A stretch of 64,000 nt of DNA from Halalkalibacter alkaliphilus (GCF_023555415.1 NZ_JAKRYL010000013.1:62001-126000), one strand, 5' to 3'; counted from the first letter of the stretch, positions 17,895 to 27,236 are shown. Notes: a model not told the origin generated them from the letters alone. Numbers and translations are program-made.

Positions 17895-18248
17895 ATGAAC
17901 AATTCGATTTCTACTGTTGAAATAAATGCAGCAGCTAAAGTGTTAAAGCTTCTAGGTGATAAAACTCGCTTAGCGATGATGGCAATGTTGTCAGAAGATG
18001 AATGCTGTGTATGTGAATTTGTTGAGTTATTTCAAATGAGCCAGCCCTCTATTAGCCAGCACATTCGGAAATTAAAAGATATTGGACTTGTTGAAGAAAA
18101 AAGAAAAGGACAATGGATCTTTTATCGTGTAAATGAAAAGCATGAAGCTTATCCATTACTTGAAAGCTTATTAGTACACATTCCAAGTCAGAAAAAGCGC
18201 TTAGTCGAACTTGAGGAACGAGGGTTACGGGTAAGTTGTTGTGAGTAA
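17895..18248 (+). CDS. arsR: Arsenic-responsive repressor ArsR
   Basis: 117 residues, winged helix. The metalloid site is in the recognition-helix region: DECCVCEF, with C37, C38 and C40, close to the ELCVCDL motif of ArsR. A further Cys pair is near the C-terminus (VSCCE). It represses the ars operon until As(III) binds. First gene of arsRBCDA, directly behind an AT-rich operator-like promoter. Confidence 0.92.
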   Translation: MNNSISTVEINAAAKVLKLLGDKTRLAMMAMLSEDECCVCEFVELFQMSQPSISQHIRKLKDIGLVEEKRKGQWIFYRVNEKHEAYPLLESLLVHIPSQKKRLVELEERGLRVSCCE

Positions 18249-18277
18249 AAAAAGATAGAAAATAAGGAGTGGAGAAA

Positions 18278-19588
18278 ATGGCATCTGTCGTTTTAGCATC
18301 CGTCATTTTCCTGTTTACACTTGTATTGGTCATTTGGCAGCCGAAAGGACTTTCAATTGGGTGGTCAGCATCTATCGGTGCTGTGCTTGCTTTGATTGTT
18401 GGGGTCGTTGACTTTAATGATGTTATCACAGTAACAGGAATTGTTTGGAATGCAACATTAACATTTGTAGCTATTATTATTATTTCCCTCATCTTAGATG
18501 AAATTGGTTTCTTTGAGTGGTCAGCTTTGCATATGGCCCGGTTTGCCAAAGGGAACGGAGTAAAAATGTTCCTTTATGTCTCCCTTCTAGGAGCAGTTGT
18601 TGCAGCACTTTTTGCTAATGATGGGGCAGCACTAATTTTAACACCGATCGTTCTAGCGATGGTTCGTGCTCTTCGCTTTAAAGAGGCTATGATCTTACCT
18701 TTTATTATGGCGAGTGGATTTATTGCTGATACGACATCGTTGCCACTTTTGGTTAGTAATTTAGTTAATATCGTATCAGCTGACTTTTTTGGAATTGGGT
18801 TTGTCGAGTATGCTTCAAGAATGATTGTACCGAATTTCTTTGCACTTGGTGCGAGTATTCTCGTTTTATACTTATATTTTCGGAAAGACATTCCGAAGAA
18901 CTATGATATGAATGAGTTAAAAAAGCCAGTTGAAGCGATCAAAGATCCTAAATTATTTAAGCTTTCATGGTACATCTTGGCGTTTCTTCTTATTGGTTAT
19001 TTTATTAGTGAGTTTATTCACTTACCAGTTTCATTTGTCGCGATGCCAATTGCCATTATTTTTTATTTGATCTTCCGTTCGATTAGTGCAAATAATCCAA
19101 TCTTAAGTTCAGCTGGAATTATTAAGAATGCACCATGGGCGATTGTTGTCTTTTCTATTGGGATGTATGTCGTTGTTTACGGCCTGCGTAATGTTGGCCT
19201 GACTGATCTTCTTGCTGTTGTCATCGAGAGATCAGCTGATCAAGGGTTATTTGCGGGAACGATAGCAATGGGTTTCATTGCAGCGATCTTGTCTTCAATC
19301 ATGAACAACATGCCAACGGTTATGATTAATGCATTGGCGATTGCAGAGACGAATACAGCAGGCGCGATGCGTGAGGCGTTGATTTATGCCAATATTATTG
19401 GTTCAGATTTAGGGCCAAAAATAACCCCAATTGGATCTTTAGCAACTCTTTTATGGCTTCATGTTCTTGCTCAAAAAGGCATGAAGATATCTTGGGGTTA
19501 TTACTTTAAAGTCGGGATCATCTTAACGGTTCCAACCCTCTTTATTACGCTTGTTGGTCTTTATTTATGGCTTGTTATCATTTTGTAG
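18278..19588 (+). CDS. arsB: Arsenite efflux pump ArsB
   Basis: 436 residues, 11-12 membrane helices, ion transporter superfamily. Typical ArsB segments: [38 protein letters not shown], and [14 protein letters not shown]. It exports As(III)/Sb(III), alone or with ArsA, which is present downstream. AAGGAG eight bases upstream sets the ATG at 18278 rather than the GTG at 18269. Confidence 0.95.
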   Translation: MASVVLASVIFLFTLVLVIWQPKGLSIGWSASIGAVLALIVGVVDFNDVITVTGIVWNATLTFVAIIIISLILDEIGFFEWSALHMARFAKGNGVKMFLYVSLLGAVVAALFANDGAALILTPIVLAMVRALRFKEAMILPFIMASGFIADTTSLPLLVSNLVNIVSADFFGIGFVEYASRMIVPNFFALGASILVLYLYFRKDIPKNYDMNELKKPVEAIKDPKLFKLSWYILAFLLIGYFISEFIHLPVSFVAMPIAIIFYLIFRSISANNPILSSAGIIKNAPWAIVVFSIGMYVVVYGLRNVGLTDLLAVVIERSADQGLFAGTIAMGFIAAILSSIMNNMPTVMINALAIAETNTAGAMREALIYANIIGSDLGPKITPIGSLATLLWLHVLAQKGMKISWGYYFKVGIILTVPTLFITLVGLYLWLVIIL

Positions 19589-19649
19589 GAAGATGCAATT
19601 CTTTTGCGTCTTCATAATATAAAATTCATTTTAAAGGGGAGCAATTATT

Positions 19650-20069
19650 ATGTCTAAACCAATTATCTACTTTTTATGTACAGGAAACTCATGCCGCAGT
19701 CAAATGGCAGAAGGGTGGGGAAAGAAATACCTTGGAGATAAATATGATGTCTATTCAGCAGGGATTGAAGCCCATGGAGTGAATCCGAATGCTGTAAAAG
19801 CCATGGCTGAAGCTGGTGTTGATATTTCAGGTCAAACTTCAGATACGATTGATCAAGAAATCTTAAAGAAAGCTGATTTAGTAGTAACATTATGTGGTCA
19901 TGCGAATGATGTATGTCCAGCAACACCGCCTAACAAGGAACGTGTTCACTGGGGCTTTGATGATCCAGCTAAAGCGGAAGGGACAGACGAGGAAAAGTGG
20001 GCGTTTTTCCAACGGGTACGCGATGAAATTGGTGATCGTATCAAAACATTCGGAGAAACTGGGAAATAA
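19650..20069 (+). CDS. arsC: Thioredoxin-coupled arsenate reductase ArsC
   Basis: 139 residues, low-molecular-weight phosphatase fold. The catalytic Cys residues are all present at the same positions as B. subtilis ArsC: C10 in [15 protein letters not shown], and C82 and C89 in [10 protein letters not shown]. It reduces arsenate to arsenite for export. An element inserted after it separates it from arsD. Confidence 0.97.
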   Translation: MSKPIIYFLCTGNSCRSQMAEGWGKKYLGDKYDVYSAGIEAHGVNPNAVKAMAEAGVDISGQTSDTIDQEILKKADLVVTLCGHANDVCPATPPNKERVHWGFDDPAKAEGTDEEKWAFFQRVRDEIGDRIKTFGETGK

Positions 20070-20070
20070 A

Positions 20071-20114
20071 GAGGTTACTGAAAAAGGTTGGTTTGTACCT
20101 TTTTCAGTAACCTC
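20071..20114 (+). terminator. Hairpin after arsC (perfect 17-bp stem)
   Basis: GAGGTTACTGAAAAAGG pairs perfectly with its complement at 20098-20114, loop of 10. Bases 20079-20111 recur exactly at 20221-20253. Confidence 0.75.
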
Positions 20115-20117
20115 GAA

Positions 20118-20204
20118 GCAATGTGCGGAGCCGCTGCCATTTTTTATTAAAGCCTGCTATGAGCGGGTTTATCATAGCAGGCGCGTAGCGTGTGGAGCCA
20201 TTGC
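20118..20204 (-). repeat. Palindromic repeat element, copy D (reverse orientation)
   Basis: Read on the minus strand it begins GCAATGGCTCCACACGC and ends GCGGCTCCGCACATTGC, like copy B. Its internal hairpin is a perfect 11-bp stem (20152-20162 / 20172-20182) whose sequence differs from the internal stems of the other copies. It lies between two exact copies of the arsC hairpin. Confidence 0.8.
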
Positions 20205-20220
20205 TACTTAATCAAGGCAT

Positions 20221-20253
20221 TGAAAAAGGTTGGTTTGTACCTTTTTCAGTAAC
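20221..20253 (+). repeat. Second exact copy of the 33-base arsC hairpin
   Basis: Identical over 33 bases to 20079-20111, 142 bases apart, bracketing repeat copy D. Confidence 0.9.
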
Positions 20254-20257
20254 GTCG

Positions 20258-20284
20258 ATAAAGAGGGGTCAGACCCCTCTTTAT
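20258..20284. repeat. Perfect palindrome with GGGGTCAGACCCC core
   Basis: Thirteen-bp arms (ATAAAGAGGGGTC and its complement) around a single A, in the arsC-arsD gap about 17 bases before the arsD ribosome site. Confidence 0.8.
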
Positions 20285-20314
20285 CTCTTTACATCATTAA
20301 AGGAGGAAATGGCT

Positions 20315-20671
20315 ATGTCTAAAATAAGAATTTATGATCCTGCGATGTGTTGTGCAACGGGAGTTTGTGGGCCAAGTGTTGATCCAGAATTAACTCGTGT
20401 CGCTACAGCTATCTTTCTGTTAGAAAAAAAGAATATAGATATTGCACGCTATAATTTAGGATCTGAGCCACAAGCGTTTATTGATGAAAGAAAGATTCAA
20501 GACTTGTTAAATACAAAGGGAACAGAGGCACTTCCAGCTGTTATGGTCGACGGTGAAGTAAAACTAGAAGGGCGTTATCCTACGAATGAAGAGTTTGCTC
20601 AGTGGGCAAGTATTCCTGTAAGTGAGCTTACGAAAACAGAAACAAAATCAAAAGGGATCGAGTTGCTATGA
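20315..20671 (+). CDS. arsD: Arsenite metallochaperone ArsD
   Basis: 118 residues. The three conserved As(III)-binding Cys are C12, C13 and C18 in YDPAMCCATGVCG. It delivers As(III) to the ArsA ATPase. It lacks the extra C-terminal Cys pairs of the R773 protein. AGGAGG eight bases upstream favours ATG 20315. The stop overlaps the arsA start (ATGA). Confidence 0.95.
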   Translation: MSKIRIYDPAMCCATGVCGPSVDPELTRVATAIFLLEKKNIDIARYNLGSEPQAFIDERKIQDLLNTKGTEALPAVMVDGEVKLEGRYPTNEEFAQWASIPVSELTKTETKSKGIELL

Positions 20672-22431
20672 CAAAACGTTTTCAGCCAAGCTCACCTAAT
20701 GCCACTCCTTATTTATTTTTTACAGGAAAAGGAGGAGTAGGAAAAACGTCAACAGCTTGTGCGACTGCAGTTACCCTTGCAGATGAAGGAAGACAAGTAT
20801 TAATAGTGAGCACAGATCCTGCTTCTAACTTACAAGACGTATTTGAAGTGGAGATCGGTTATGAAACAACACTAATTCCAAATGTACCTGGACTATCAGC
20901 GATTAACCTAGACCCTGAAGAAGCGGCTGCTGCTTATCGTGAAAAGGTTGTTGGGCCATACAAAGATAAGCTTCCGGCTCCCATAATTGCACAAATGGAA
21001 GAGCAACTTTCTGGAGCTTGCACGGTCGAAATTGCTGCGTTTGATGAGTTTGCATCAATATTAACGAATCCAGAGCGTACGAATGAATATGATCATATTA
21101 TTTTTGATACCGCCCCTACTGGTCATACTCTTCGCTTGTTGCAACTACCAACTGCTTGGTCCTCCTTTCTTGAAGACAGTACACATGGCGCTTCATGTCT
21201 TGGACCTCTTTCAGGTCTTGGAGAAAAGAAAGAATTGTACTCTGAAGCGGTGAAAGCATTATCGAATTCAGAACAGACTACTCTAGTTCTTGTTTCAAGG
21301 CCAGACGCGTCGGCCCTCCAAGAAGCAAACCGAGCTGCGAATGAATTACGGCAAGTTGGATTAACGAATCAGCTTCTTTTAATTAATGGAAAGCTCCAAA
21401 GCTATGTAGAAGGAGATCGAGTGTCTACGGCATTTTATCAGCGACAAGAAACGGCGTTAACGAATATGCCTAAACAATTAACTACACTTACTATGTACGA
21501 ACTTCCATATGTTCCGTATCAGTTAACGGGCATTGCCGCTTTGCGTACACTTTTTCACGATCAGCAGCTAGAACAACGTAGTGAGGAGATCTGCGATATA
21601 GCAGAGAATTATGTGTTAAAGGACGTAATAAAGCAAGTTGGGACGAAGAAAAAAGGCGTTATTATGACAATGGGTAAAGGAGGCGTCGGAAAAACAACAG
21701 TTGCCGCAGCAATTGCTGTTGGACTAGCTGAACTCGGTCATTCTGTTCATTTAACGACAACAGACCCTGCGGCACATTTATCCTATGTTCTTGGAAAGCA
21801 AGTTCAAGGTGACTTAATATTAAGTCGAATCGATCCAAAAGCAGAAGTAGAAGCCTATAAGCATGAGGTGTTATCGAAAGCAAGCGGAACAGTCGATGAA
21901 AATGGACTTGCTTATTTAGAAGAAGACTTAAAGTCACCTTGTACGGAAGAAATTGCTGTCTTTAGGGCCTTTGCCGATGTCGTTAATAAAGCCAACGATT
22001 CTTTTGTTGTCATAGATACGGCTCCGACTGGACATACGCTACTTCTATTAGATGCAGCTCAAGCCTATCATAAAGAATTAGAACGGGCGAGTGGGGAAGT
22101 GCCAGAATCAGTTTTAAAGTTATTACCGAGGCTACGAAATAAGCAAGAGACAGATGTTGTCATTGTCACGTTGCCAGAAGCTACTCCTGTTCATGAAGCA
22201 AGCCGCCTACAGGACGACTTGGCTCGTGCTGATATTACACCAAGCTGGTGGATTGTGAACCAGAGCTTTGCTGCATCTAATACAATGGATCCAGTATTAA
22301 AAGCTCGCTCACGCTCTGAACTAAAATGGATACAGGTTGTTTCCTCAGGAAAAGCGAATCAAGTAGCCGTTATTCCGTGGCAAATTGAATTAGCAAAAGG
22401 CTACGAACAATTAAAAAGCTTAACTAAATAG
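20668..22431 (+). CDS. arsA: Arsenical pump ATPase ArsA
   Basis: 587 residues, two homologous halves. P-loops are at about 20-27 (GKGGVGKT) and 335-342 (GKGGVGKT), each followed by a DTAPTGHTL signature. The three As(III)-binding Cys equivalents are C118 (SGACTVEI), C177 (ASCLGPL) and C425 (SPCTEEI). It energises ArsB and receives As(III) from ArsD. Start overlaps the arsD stop by four bases. Confidence 0.97.
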   Translation: MTKRFQPSSPNATPYLFFTGKGGVGKTSTACATAVTLADEGRQVLIVSTDPASNLQDVFEVEIGYETTLIPNVPGLSAINLDPEEAAAAYREKVVGPYKDKLPAPIIAQMEEQLSGACTVEIAAFDEFASILTNPERTNEYDHIIFDTAPTGHTLRLLQLPTAWSSFLEDSTHGASCLGPLSGLGEKKELYSEAVKALSNSEQTTLVLVSRPDASALQEANRAANELRQVGLTNQLLLINGKLQSYVEGDRVSTAFYQRQETALTNMPKQLTTLTMYELPYVPYQLTGIAALRTLFHDQQLEQRSEEICDIAENYVLKDVIKQVGTKKKGVIMTMGKGGVGKTTVAAAIAVGLAELGHSVHLTTTDPAAHLSYVLGKQVQGDLILSRIDPKAEVEAYKHEVLSKASGTVDENGLAYLEEDLKSPCTEEIAVFRAFADVVNKANDSFVVIDTAPTGHTLLLLDAAQAYHKELERASGEVPESVLKLLPRLRNKQETDVVIVTLPEATPVHEASRLQDDLARADITPSWWIVNQSFAASNTMDPVLKARSRSELKWIQVVSSGKANQVAVIPWQIELAKGYEQLKSLTK

Positions 22432-22475
22432 GGTTAAAGATGATGTAATAATGTTGCAGCATACATTTTAAGACC

Positions 22476-22512
22476 AAGCGAGTAAGGGAAATCGTTCTTA
22501 CTCGCTTTTTTC
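22476..22512 (+). terminator. Intrinsic terminator of the ars operon
   Basis: Perfect 11-bp stem AAGCGAGTAAG / CTTACTCGCTT followed by T6. Confidence 0.92.
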
Positions 22513-22531
22513 ATGCACTTTTCTTAGAATT

Positions 22532-22563
22532 TATAATATACTAATAATCAAATGAGTATTTGA
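22532..22563 (+). promoter_or_regulatory. cadC-cadA promoter and CadC operator
   Basis: TATAAT (22532-22537) followed by the inverted repeat TCAAAT-GAGT-ATTTGA (22548-22563). It closely resembles the cad operator of plasmid pI258, where CadC binds the CAAATA..TATTTG dyad just past the -10. Confidence 0.7.
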
Positions 22564-22583
22564 ATGAAGTGGAGATGATGAAG

Positions 22584-22958
22584 ATGAGCAACCAGAAGCA
22601 ACAAAGCGATATGTGTGAAGTGTTTTCCTACGATGCAAAGGTAGTAGAAGAGGTAAAAGATCAGTTAGCGAATCAACGTTTTGATGTCCTTGCCGATATG
22701 TTTAAAGTTCTTGCTGATGAAACACGCGTTAAAATAGCGTATGCACTTTGCCAATCAACCGAACTCTGTGTTTGTGATGTTGCATCGATTATCGGTACAA
22801 CGAATGCAACGGCTTCTCATCATCTCAGGCACCTTAAACATCTTCGAATTGCAAAAAGTGAAAAACGAGGAAAGCTCGTTTTCTATTCTCTTGATGATGA
22901 ACATATTAGAACATTATTAATGACGGCGGTTGCTCATCAAAATGAGGAGGTGGGCTAA
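22584..22958 (+). CDS. cadC: Cadmium/lead/zinc-responsive repressor CadC
   Basis: About 124 residues, ArsR/SmtB family. It carries the alpha3N metal site: N-terminal Cys in MCEVFSYD plus ELCVCDVA in the helix, and the downstream HTH (ATASHHLRHLKHL). These are the Cd(II)-binding Cys of pI258 CadC. GGAG nine bases upstream supports ATG 22584; ATG 22575 and 22578 are alternatives. The stop overlaps the cadA start by one base. Confidence 0.92.
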   Translation: MSNQKQQSDMCEVFSYDAKVVEEVKDQLANQRFDVLADMFKVLADETRVKIAYALCQSTELCVCDVASIIGTTNATASHHLRHLKHLRIAKSEKRGKLVFYSLDDEHIRTLLMTAVAHQNEEVG

Positions 22959-25060
22959 TGAGTAAGGAAACAAAATATCAAGTACAAGGATTTTCCTGAG
23001 CAAGTTGTGCTGCTCAGTTTGAGCAGAATGTAAAGAAAATACCTGGAGTCACAAAGGCCAAAGTTAACTTTCAAGCTTCCACCATTACGGTAGTTGGAAA
23101 TGTAACGAAAAAAACTGTAGAAAAAGCGGGAGCCTTTGAAAATTTGAAACTATTTCAAGAAGATGAGAAAATCGAACATAGCTCTAAGTTGAGATCACCA
23201 GCTACTTGGAAAACCATTATCTCTGGGCTCCTTTTACTTAGTGGGTTTATTATTCAAGGGTTATATGGGGAAGGATTACTTGCGATTTTCTTTTATGCAT
23301 TATCAATGGCAATAGGGGGCTATCGACTTTTTTTACAAGGTTTGAAAAATCTTTCTCATGCACGGTTTGACATGAAAACGTTAATGACGATTGCCGTTAT
23401 AGGAGCAGCTATTATTGGTGAATGGGGTGAAGGCGCTACTGTTGTCTTTCTTTTTGCCATAAGCCAAATGCTTGAAACATATTCAATGGACCGAGCACGG
23501 AAGTCTATTCGTTCGCTGTTTGAACACACTCCAAAAACAGCTAGAGTTTGGCGAGAGGGGTCCTGGATCGATATAGATGTAAAAGAGCTAGCAGTTGGTG
23601 AAATTGTTATGATTCGACCTGGAGAAAAAGTAACTGTAGATGGCAAAGTGATCAAAGGAGCCTCGTCGATAAACCAAGCTGCGATTACAGGAGAATCGAT
23701 TCCTGTTGAAAAACAAATAGGGGATCCCGTTTTTGCTGGAACAATAAATGAAGAAGGTCAATTACAAGTAGAAATTACCAAGCGTAATGAAGACTCAACG
23801 CTTTCAAAGATGATGAAATTGGTTGAGGAGGCACAGGCGAAGCGAGCATCAGCAGAAGCTTTTATTGATCGCTTTGCAAAAGTGTATACACCAATTATCA
23901 TTTGTATTGCAATTCTTGTTGCGATTATTCCACCACTTGCTTTTAGTGGGGAGTGGAGTAGTTGGATATATCAAGGTCTTGCTGTCTTGGTTGTTGGTTG
24001 TCCGTGTGCTTTAGTCATTTCGACACCAGTTTCAATCGTTACTGCTCTTGGAACGGCAGCACGTCAAGGGGTGCTTATTAAAGGTGGAATTCATCTAGAA
24101 GAAGCAGGACGAATTGAAGCGATTGCATTTGATAAGACAGGGACGTTAACAAAAGGGGAGCCAGAAGTAACAGACATTTGGGTCTCAGAAAATGAAAATA
24201 AATATGAGTTCTTACAAGTAATGGCATCATTAGAGCAAAATTCAAAGCATCCGCTTGCTGTGGCGGTTGTGAAACATGTAGAAAGTAAAATTGGTCAAGA
24301 TTTTTTATCTGTAACAAATTTTCGATCAGAAACAGGTAAAGGAATCGTCGGGAAAATTGAAGGGGTAACATATTACGTAGGCAGCGAATCGTTTATAAAA
24401 CAGATAACAAATATAACCAACCAAGAACTAGAAACGATTCGCCAATTTAAGAATGAAGCTAAGACAGTCGTCATTCTCGCGACAACACAACGGGTGCTTG
24501 GCTTGCTCGCTCTGGCAGATTCTATACGTGAAGAAAGCAAGGATTTGATCCAATCTCTTCATAACTTGGGCGTTCGAGAAACCATTTTGCTAACGGGAGA
24601 CCATAAAAAATCTGCTCATATGATTGCAAGTCAAGTTGGAATGACAAATGTAAAAGCAAATTTGCTACCAAATGAAAAGGTGTCGTATGTCGAAGCTATA
24701 CGTGAAAAAGGAGATCATATTGCAATGGTTGGAGATGGCGTTAATGATGCTGCTGCATTAGCAACAGCTAATGTCGGGATGGCAATGGGTGGAGCTGGAT
24801 CTGATGTCGCGTTAGAAACAGCTGATATTGTTTTTATGAAGGACGACTTATCTAAGCTTCCTTTTACGATCCAATTAAGTCGAAAAGCACGAACAATTAT
24901 TAAACAAAATATTACGATTTCCCTTGTGTTAAAGCTAGTAGCGTTACTTCTTGTTATCCCGGGATGGCTTACGCTTTGGATTGCGATTATTGCTGATATG
25001 GGTGCGACGCTCCTGGTAATGTTAAATGGACTAAGATTGATAAAAAATAAAAAATTATAG
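22958..25060 (+). CDS. cadA: Cd/Zn/Pb P1B-type ATPase CadA with in-frame TGA at codon 14
   Basis: About 700 codons. An ATG overlapping the cadC stop opens a frame encoding a normal heavy-metal-associated domain, except that codon 14 (22997-22999) is TGA: it reads GFS-stop-ASCAAQFEQNVKK, where CadA of pI258 has GFTCANC. So the first Cys of CxxC is replaced by TGA, and the second is residue 17. No other stop or frameshift occurs. Downstream motifs are intact: TGES, metal-binding CPC (348-350), DKTGT phosphorylation site (Asp 392), SKHPLA and GDGVND. If TGA is not read through, a shortened pump could start at TTG 23144 with a poor ribosome site. CadA pumps without this domain are known to work. 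Confidence 0.85.
22996..23026 (+). other. Overlapping hairpins at the cadA TGA (SECIS-like position)
   Basis: Two mutually exclusive 7-bp stems: CTGAGCA (22996-23002, containing the TGA) with TGCTCAG (23011-23017), or CTGCTCA (23010-23016) with TGAGCAG (23020-23026) closing a GTT loop. The second starts 11 bases after TGA, and its loop begins with G 18 bases after it, within the spacing described for bacterial SECIS elements. Confidence 0.5.
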
Positions 25061-25071
25061 TTTCTGAATGG

Positions 25072-25110
25072 AAAACATACCAATCTCCTCTTTAGTTGGT
25101 ATGTTTTTTT
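25072..25110 (+). terminator. Intrinsic terminator of cadCA
   Basis: 12-bp stem AAAACATACCAA / TTGGTATGTTTT followed by more T. Confidence 0.92.
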
Positions 25111-25194
25111 CGGTGTTCTTACACCAATTTTATCATTTTTCATAGTAAAATAAATGAGAATTGATGACGTAAAATTATACATTAGGAGATACAA

Positions 25195-25479
25195 ATGTTA
25201 GTTTTGATATTATTATGTTTATTAATGGGTGGTTTGTTTATTCAATTAATACAGAAAGCGTTCTTTAGAAAAAGCAAATCTAATATTGAGCAATTATGGA
25301 AAGAGTTAGAAAAGGAAGATTGGTTTAGAAAATTAATAGAAGATCCAAAAGTGAAAGATTGGATTGACTCAGATAAGGAACGTGGGTTATTAAATGACCC
25401 GTACTATGTTAGAAAGATTATCGACAAGGAAGTTCATAGAGATTGTTTTATTACGTATGTATTGGAGAAAGCGAATTAA
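25195..25479 (+). CDS. Small membrane-anchored protein, unknown function
   Basis: 94 residues. One N-terminal hydrophobic helix (about 1-20), then a basic patch (FFRKSKS) and a charged helical domain with several Trp (LWKELEKEDWFRKLIEDPKVKDWI). Probably type I or N-in anchored with the domain in the cytoplasm. TTAGGAGA ribosome site. I do not recognise the family; it is not clearly part of the cad or sulP units. Confidence 0.75.
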   Translation: MLVLILLCLLMGGLFIQLIQKAFFRKSKSNIEQLWKELEKEDWFRKLIEDPKVKDWIDSDKERGLLNDPYYVRKIIDKEVHRDCFITYVLEKAN

Positions 25480-25666
25480 AATTAACGGGTGAGGTGTCCC
25501 TGCTAGCTGGGGGCATTTTCTTTTTTGCTTACGGCAATTTCAAATAGGTTATTATATCATGGTTAGATTGGGCGATTTTAAGACATGTTCATTGAAATGA
25601 GAGTATGGTAGAGAAAATTAAAGTTATATTGAGCAAATAAGTTTTGTTATACGCTTACATTAGAGT

Positions 25667-25694
25667 TTGAAATTTTGTGGGATGGTGGTAGAAT
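25667..25694 (+). promoter_or_regulatory. Probable promoter of the sulP gene
   Basis: TTGAAA, 16-base spacer, TAGAAT, about 80 bases upstream of the start. The 295-base gap before sulP holds only this, the hairpin at 25716, and a weak hairpin near 25490-25515. Confidence 0.55.
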
Positions 25695-25715
25695 ACGTTT
25701 GTTAACAACGGACCC

Positions 25716-25740
25716 CGACTTTTGTGAGAGTCAAAAGTCG
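25716..25740 (+). promoter_or_regulatory. Leader hairpin upstream of sulP
   Basis: Perfect 9-bp stem CGACTTTTG / CAAAAGTCG with a 7-base loop inside the 5' untranslated region. No T tract follows, so a protein- or RNA-level regulatory role, or simply mRNA stability, is possible. Confidence 0.5.
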
Positions 25741-25774
25741 AACTAAAAAAACTTAATAGGAAAGAGGTGTTAGA

Positions 25775-27235
25775 TTGAACATTCAATCTATTAAACAAGA
25801 ATGGTTTGGGAATGTAAGAGGCGACGTACTGGCCGGCATCGTTGTTGCCCTTGCACTCATTCCAGAAGCAATTGCCTTTTCAATTATTGCAGGTGTTGAC
25901 CCAATGGTTGGGCTTTATGCTTCATTTTGTATTGCCGTTGTCATTGCGTTTGTCGGAGGGCGTCCAGGAATGATTTCTGCTGCAACAGGTGCAATGGCAT
26001 TGGTCATGGTAACATTGGTGGCTGAACATGGTCTTCAATATTTACTAGCAGCAACGATTCTGACAGGAATATTGCAGATTTTATTTGGTGTGTTTAAGCT
26101 AGCGAGAATCATGAAATTTGTTCCTCGCTCTGTAATGGTTGGTTTCGTTAATGCTTTAGCTATTTTAATCTTTATGGCTCAATTAGAACAGTTTGTTGAT
26201 GCAACATGGTTAATGTATGCGCTTGTCGCTGCAACGCTAGTGATTATCTATGGGTTGCCACGTATTACTAAATTAGTACCTTCAGCATTAGCTGCCATTG
26301 TTATCATTACAGCGGTTGTTATTTTTGCTGGGTTTGATTTGCGTACAGTAGGAGACATGGGGAATTTAACGCAAGCATTACCAATGTTTTTAATTCCACA
26401 AATTCCACTTAATTTAGAAACGTTAATGATTATTTTACCATATTCTCTTGCACTTGCTATTGTTGGTTTGCTTGAGTCACTTTTAACAGCGAATATCGTT
26501 GATGATATGACAGATACAGAGAGTGATAAAAATAAGGAAAGCCGTGGACAAGGAATTGCCAATATTGTTACTGGTTTCTTTGGAGGAATGGCTGGTTGTG
26601 CAATGATTGGACAGTCGGTTATTAACGTGAAGTCTGGAGGGCGAGGACGCCTTTCTGCTTTAGTTGCAGGAGTGTTCTTAATGTTCTTAATCCTCGTTCT
26701 TGGAGGATTAGTTGTACAAATTCCAATGGCTGCACTCGTTGGTGTTATGTTTATGGTATCATTCAGTACATTTGACTGGAGTTCTGTTCGTAACATTCAT
26801 AAGGTGCCCCGTACAGATGCCATTGTTATGGTCGTAACAGTCTCAACAGTTGTTATTACTCACAACTTAGCATATGGTGTGTTTGCAGGTGTACTATTAA
26901 GTGCCATTTTCTTTGCAGCAAAAATTTCTAAAGTTGATGTTGAAAAACAGTACATTAATCACTTAGATAAGCAAGTTTATAAAATTTACGGTCAAATCTT
27001 CTTCGCTTCTGTAACGGACTTTGTTAATCAGTTTGATTATAAGCAAGATGTGAAAGCAGTAGAGATTGATTTAACCAATGCTCATTTATGGGATGATTCA
27101 GCCATTGGTGCACTTGATAAGATTGAAGGTAAGTTTGAACAAAACGGCATTAAGGTTGAATATGTAGGGTTAAATGCAGAGAGTGAAAAATTAAAAGATA
27201 AAATCGGTGGTTTATCTAAAGCATCGGGACATTAA
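25775..27235 (+). CDS. SulP-family anion transporter with STAS domain
   Basis: 486 residues. About 12 membrane helices (SulP core, beginning [20 protein letters not shown]) and a C-terminal STAS domain (about 400-475, with [20 protein letters not shown]). SulP proteins move sulfate, bicarbonate or other anions, with Na+ or H+ coupling; the substrate here cannot be read from sequence. A bicarbonate role would suit an alkaliphile but is inference. TTG start after AAAGAGGTG. A stress-protein gene follows, a frequent pairing. Confidence 0.92.
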   Translation: MNIQSIKQEWFGNVRGDVLAGIVVALALIPEAIAFSIIAGVDPMVGLYASFCIAVVIAFVGGRPGMISAATGAMALVMVTLVAEHGLQYLLAATILTGILQILFGVFKLARIMKFVPRSVMVGFVNALAILIFMAQLEQFVDATWLMYALVAATLVIIYGLPRITKLVPSALAAIVIITAVVIFAGFDLRTVGDMGNLTQALPMFLIPQIPLNLETLMIILPYSLALAIVGLLESLLTANIVDDMTDTESDKNKESRGQGIANIVTGFFGGMAGCAMIGQSVINVKSGGRGRLSALVAGVFLMFLILVLGGLVVQIPMAALVGVMFMVSFSTFDWSSVRNIHKVPRTDAIVMVVTVSTVVITHNLAYGVFAGVLLSAIFFAAKISKVDVEKQYINHLDKQVYKIYGQIFFASVTDFVNQFDYKQDVKAVEIDLTNAHLWDDSAIGALDKIEGKFEQNGIKVEYVGLNAESEKLKDKIGGLSKASGH

Positions 27236-27236
27236 T

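Noticed and set aside
19894-20211. 105-codon frame overlapping the end of arsC and the repeat
   Set aside because: Out of frame with arsC for most of its length and runs through hairpins.
23144-25060. cadA as a normal gene starting at TTG 23144
   Set aside because: The upstream frame encodes a complete metal-binding domain homologous to CadA and begins at the cadC stop. A restart at 23144 remains possible for the product, but not as the gene boundary.
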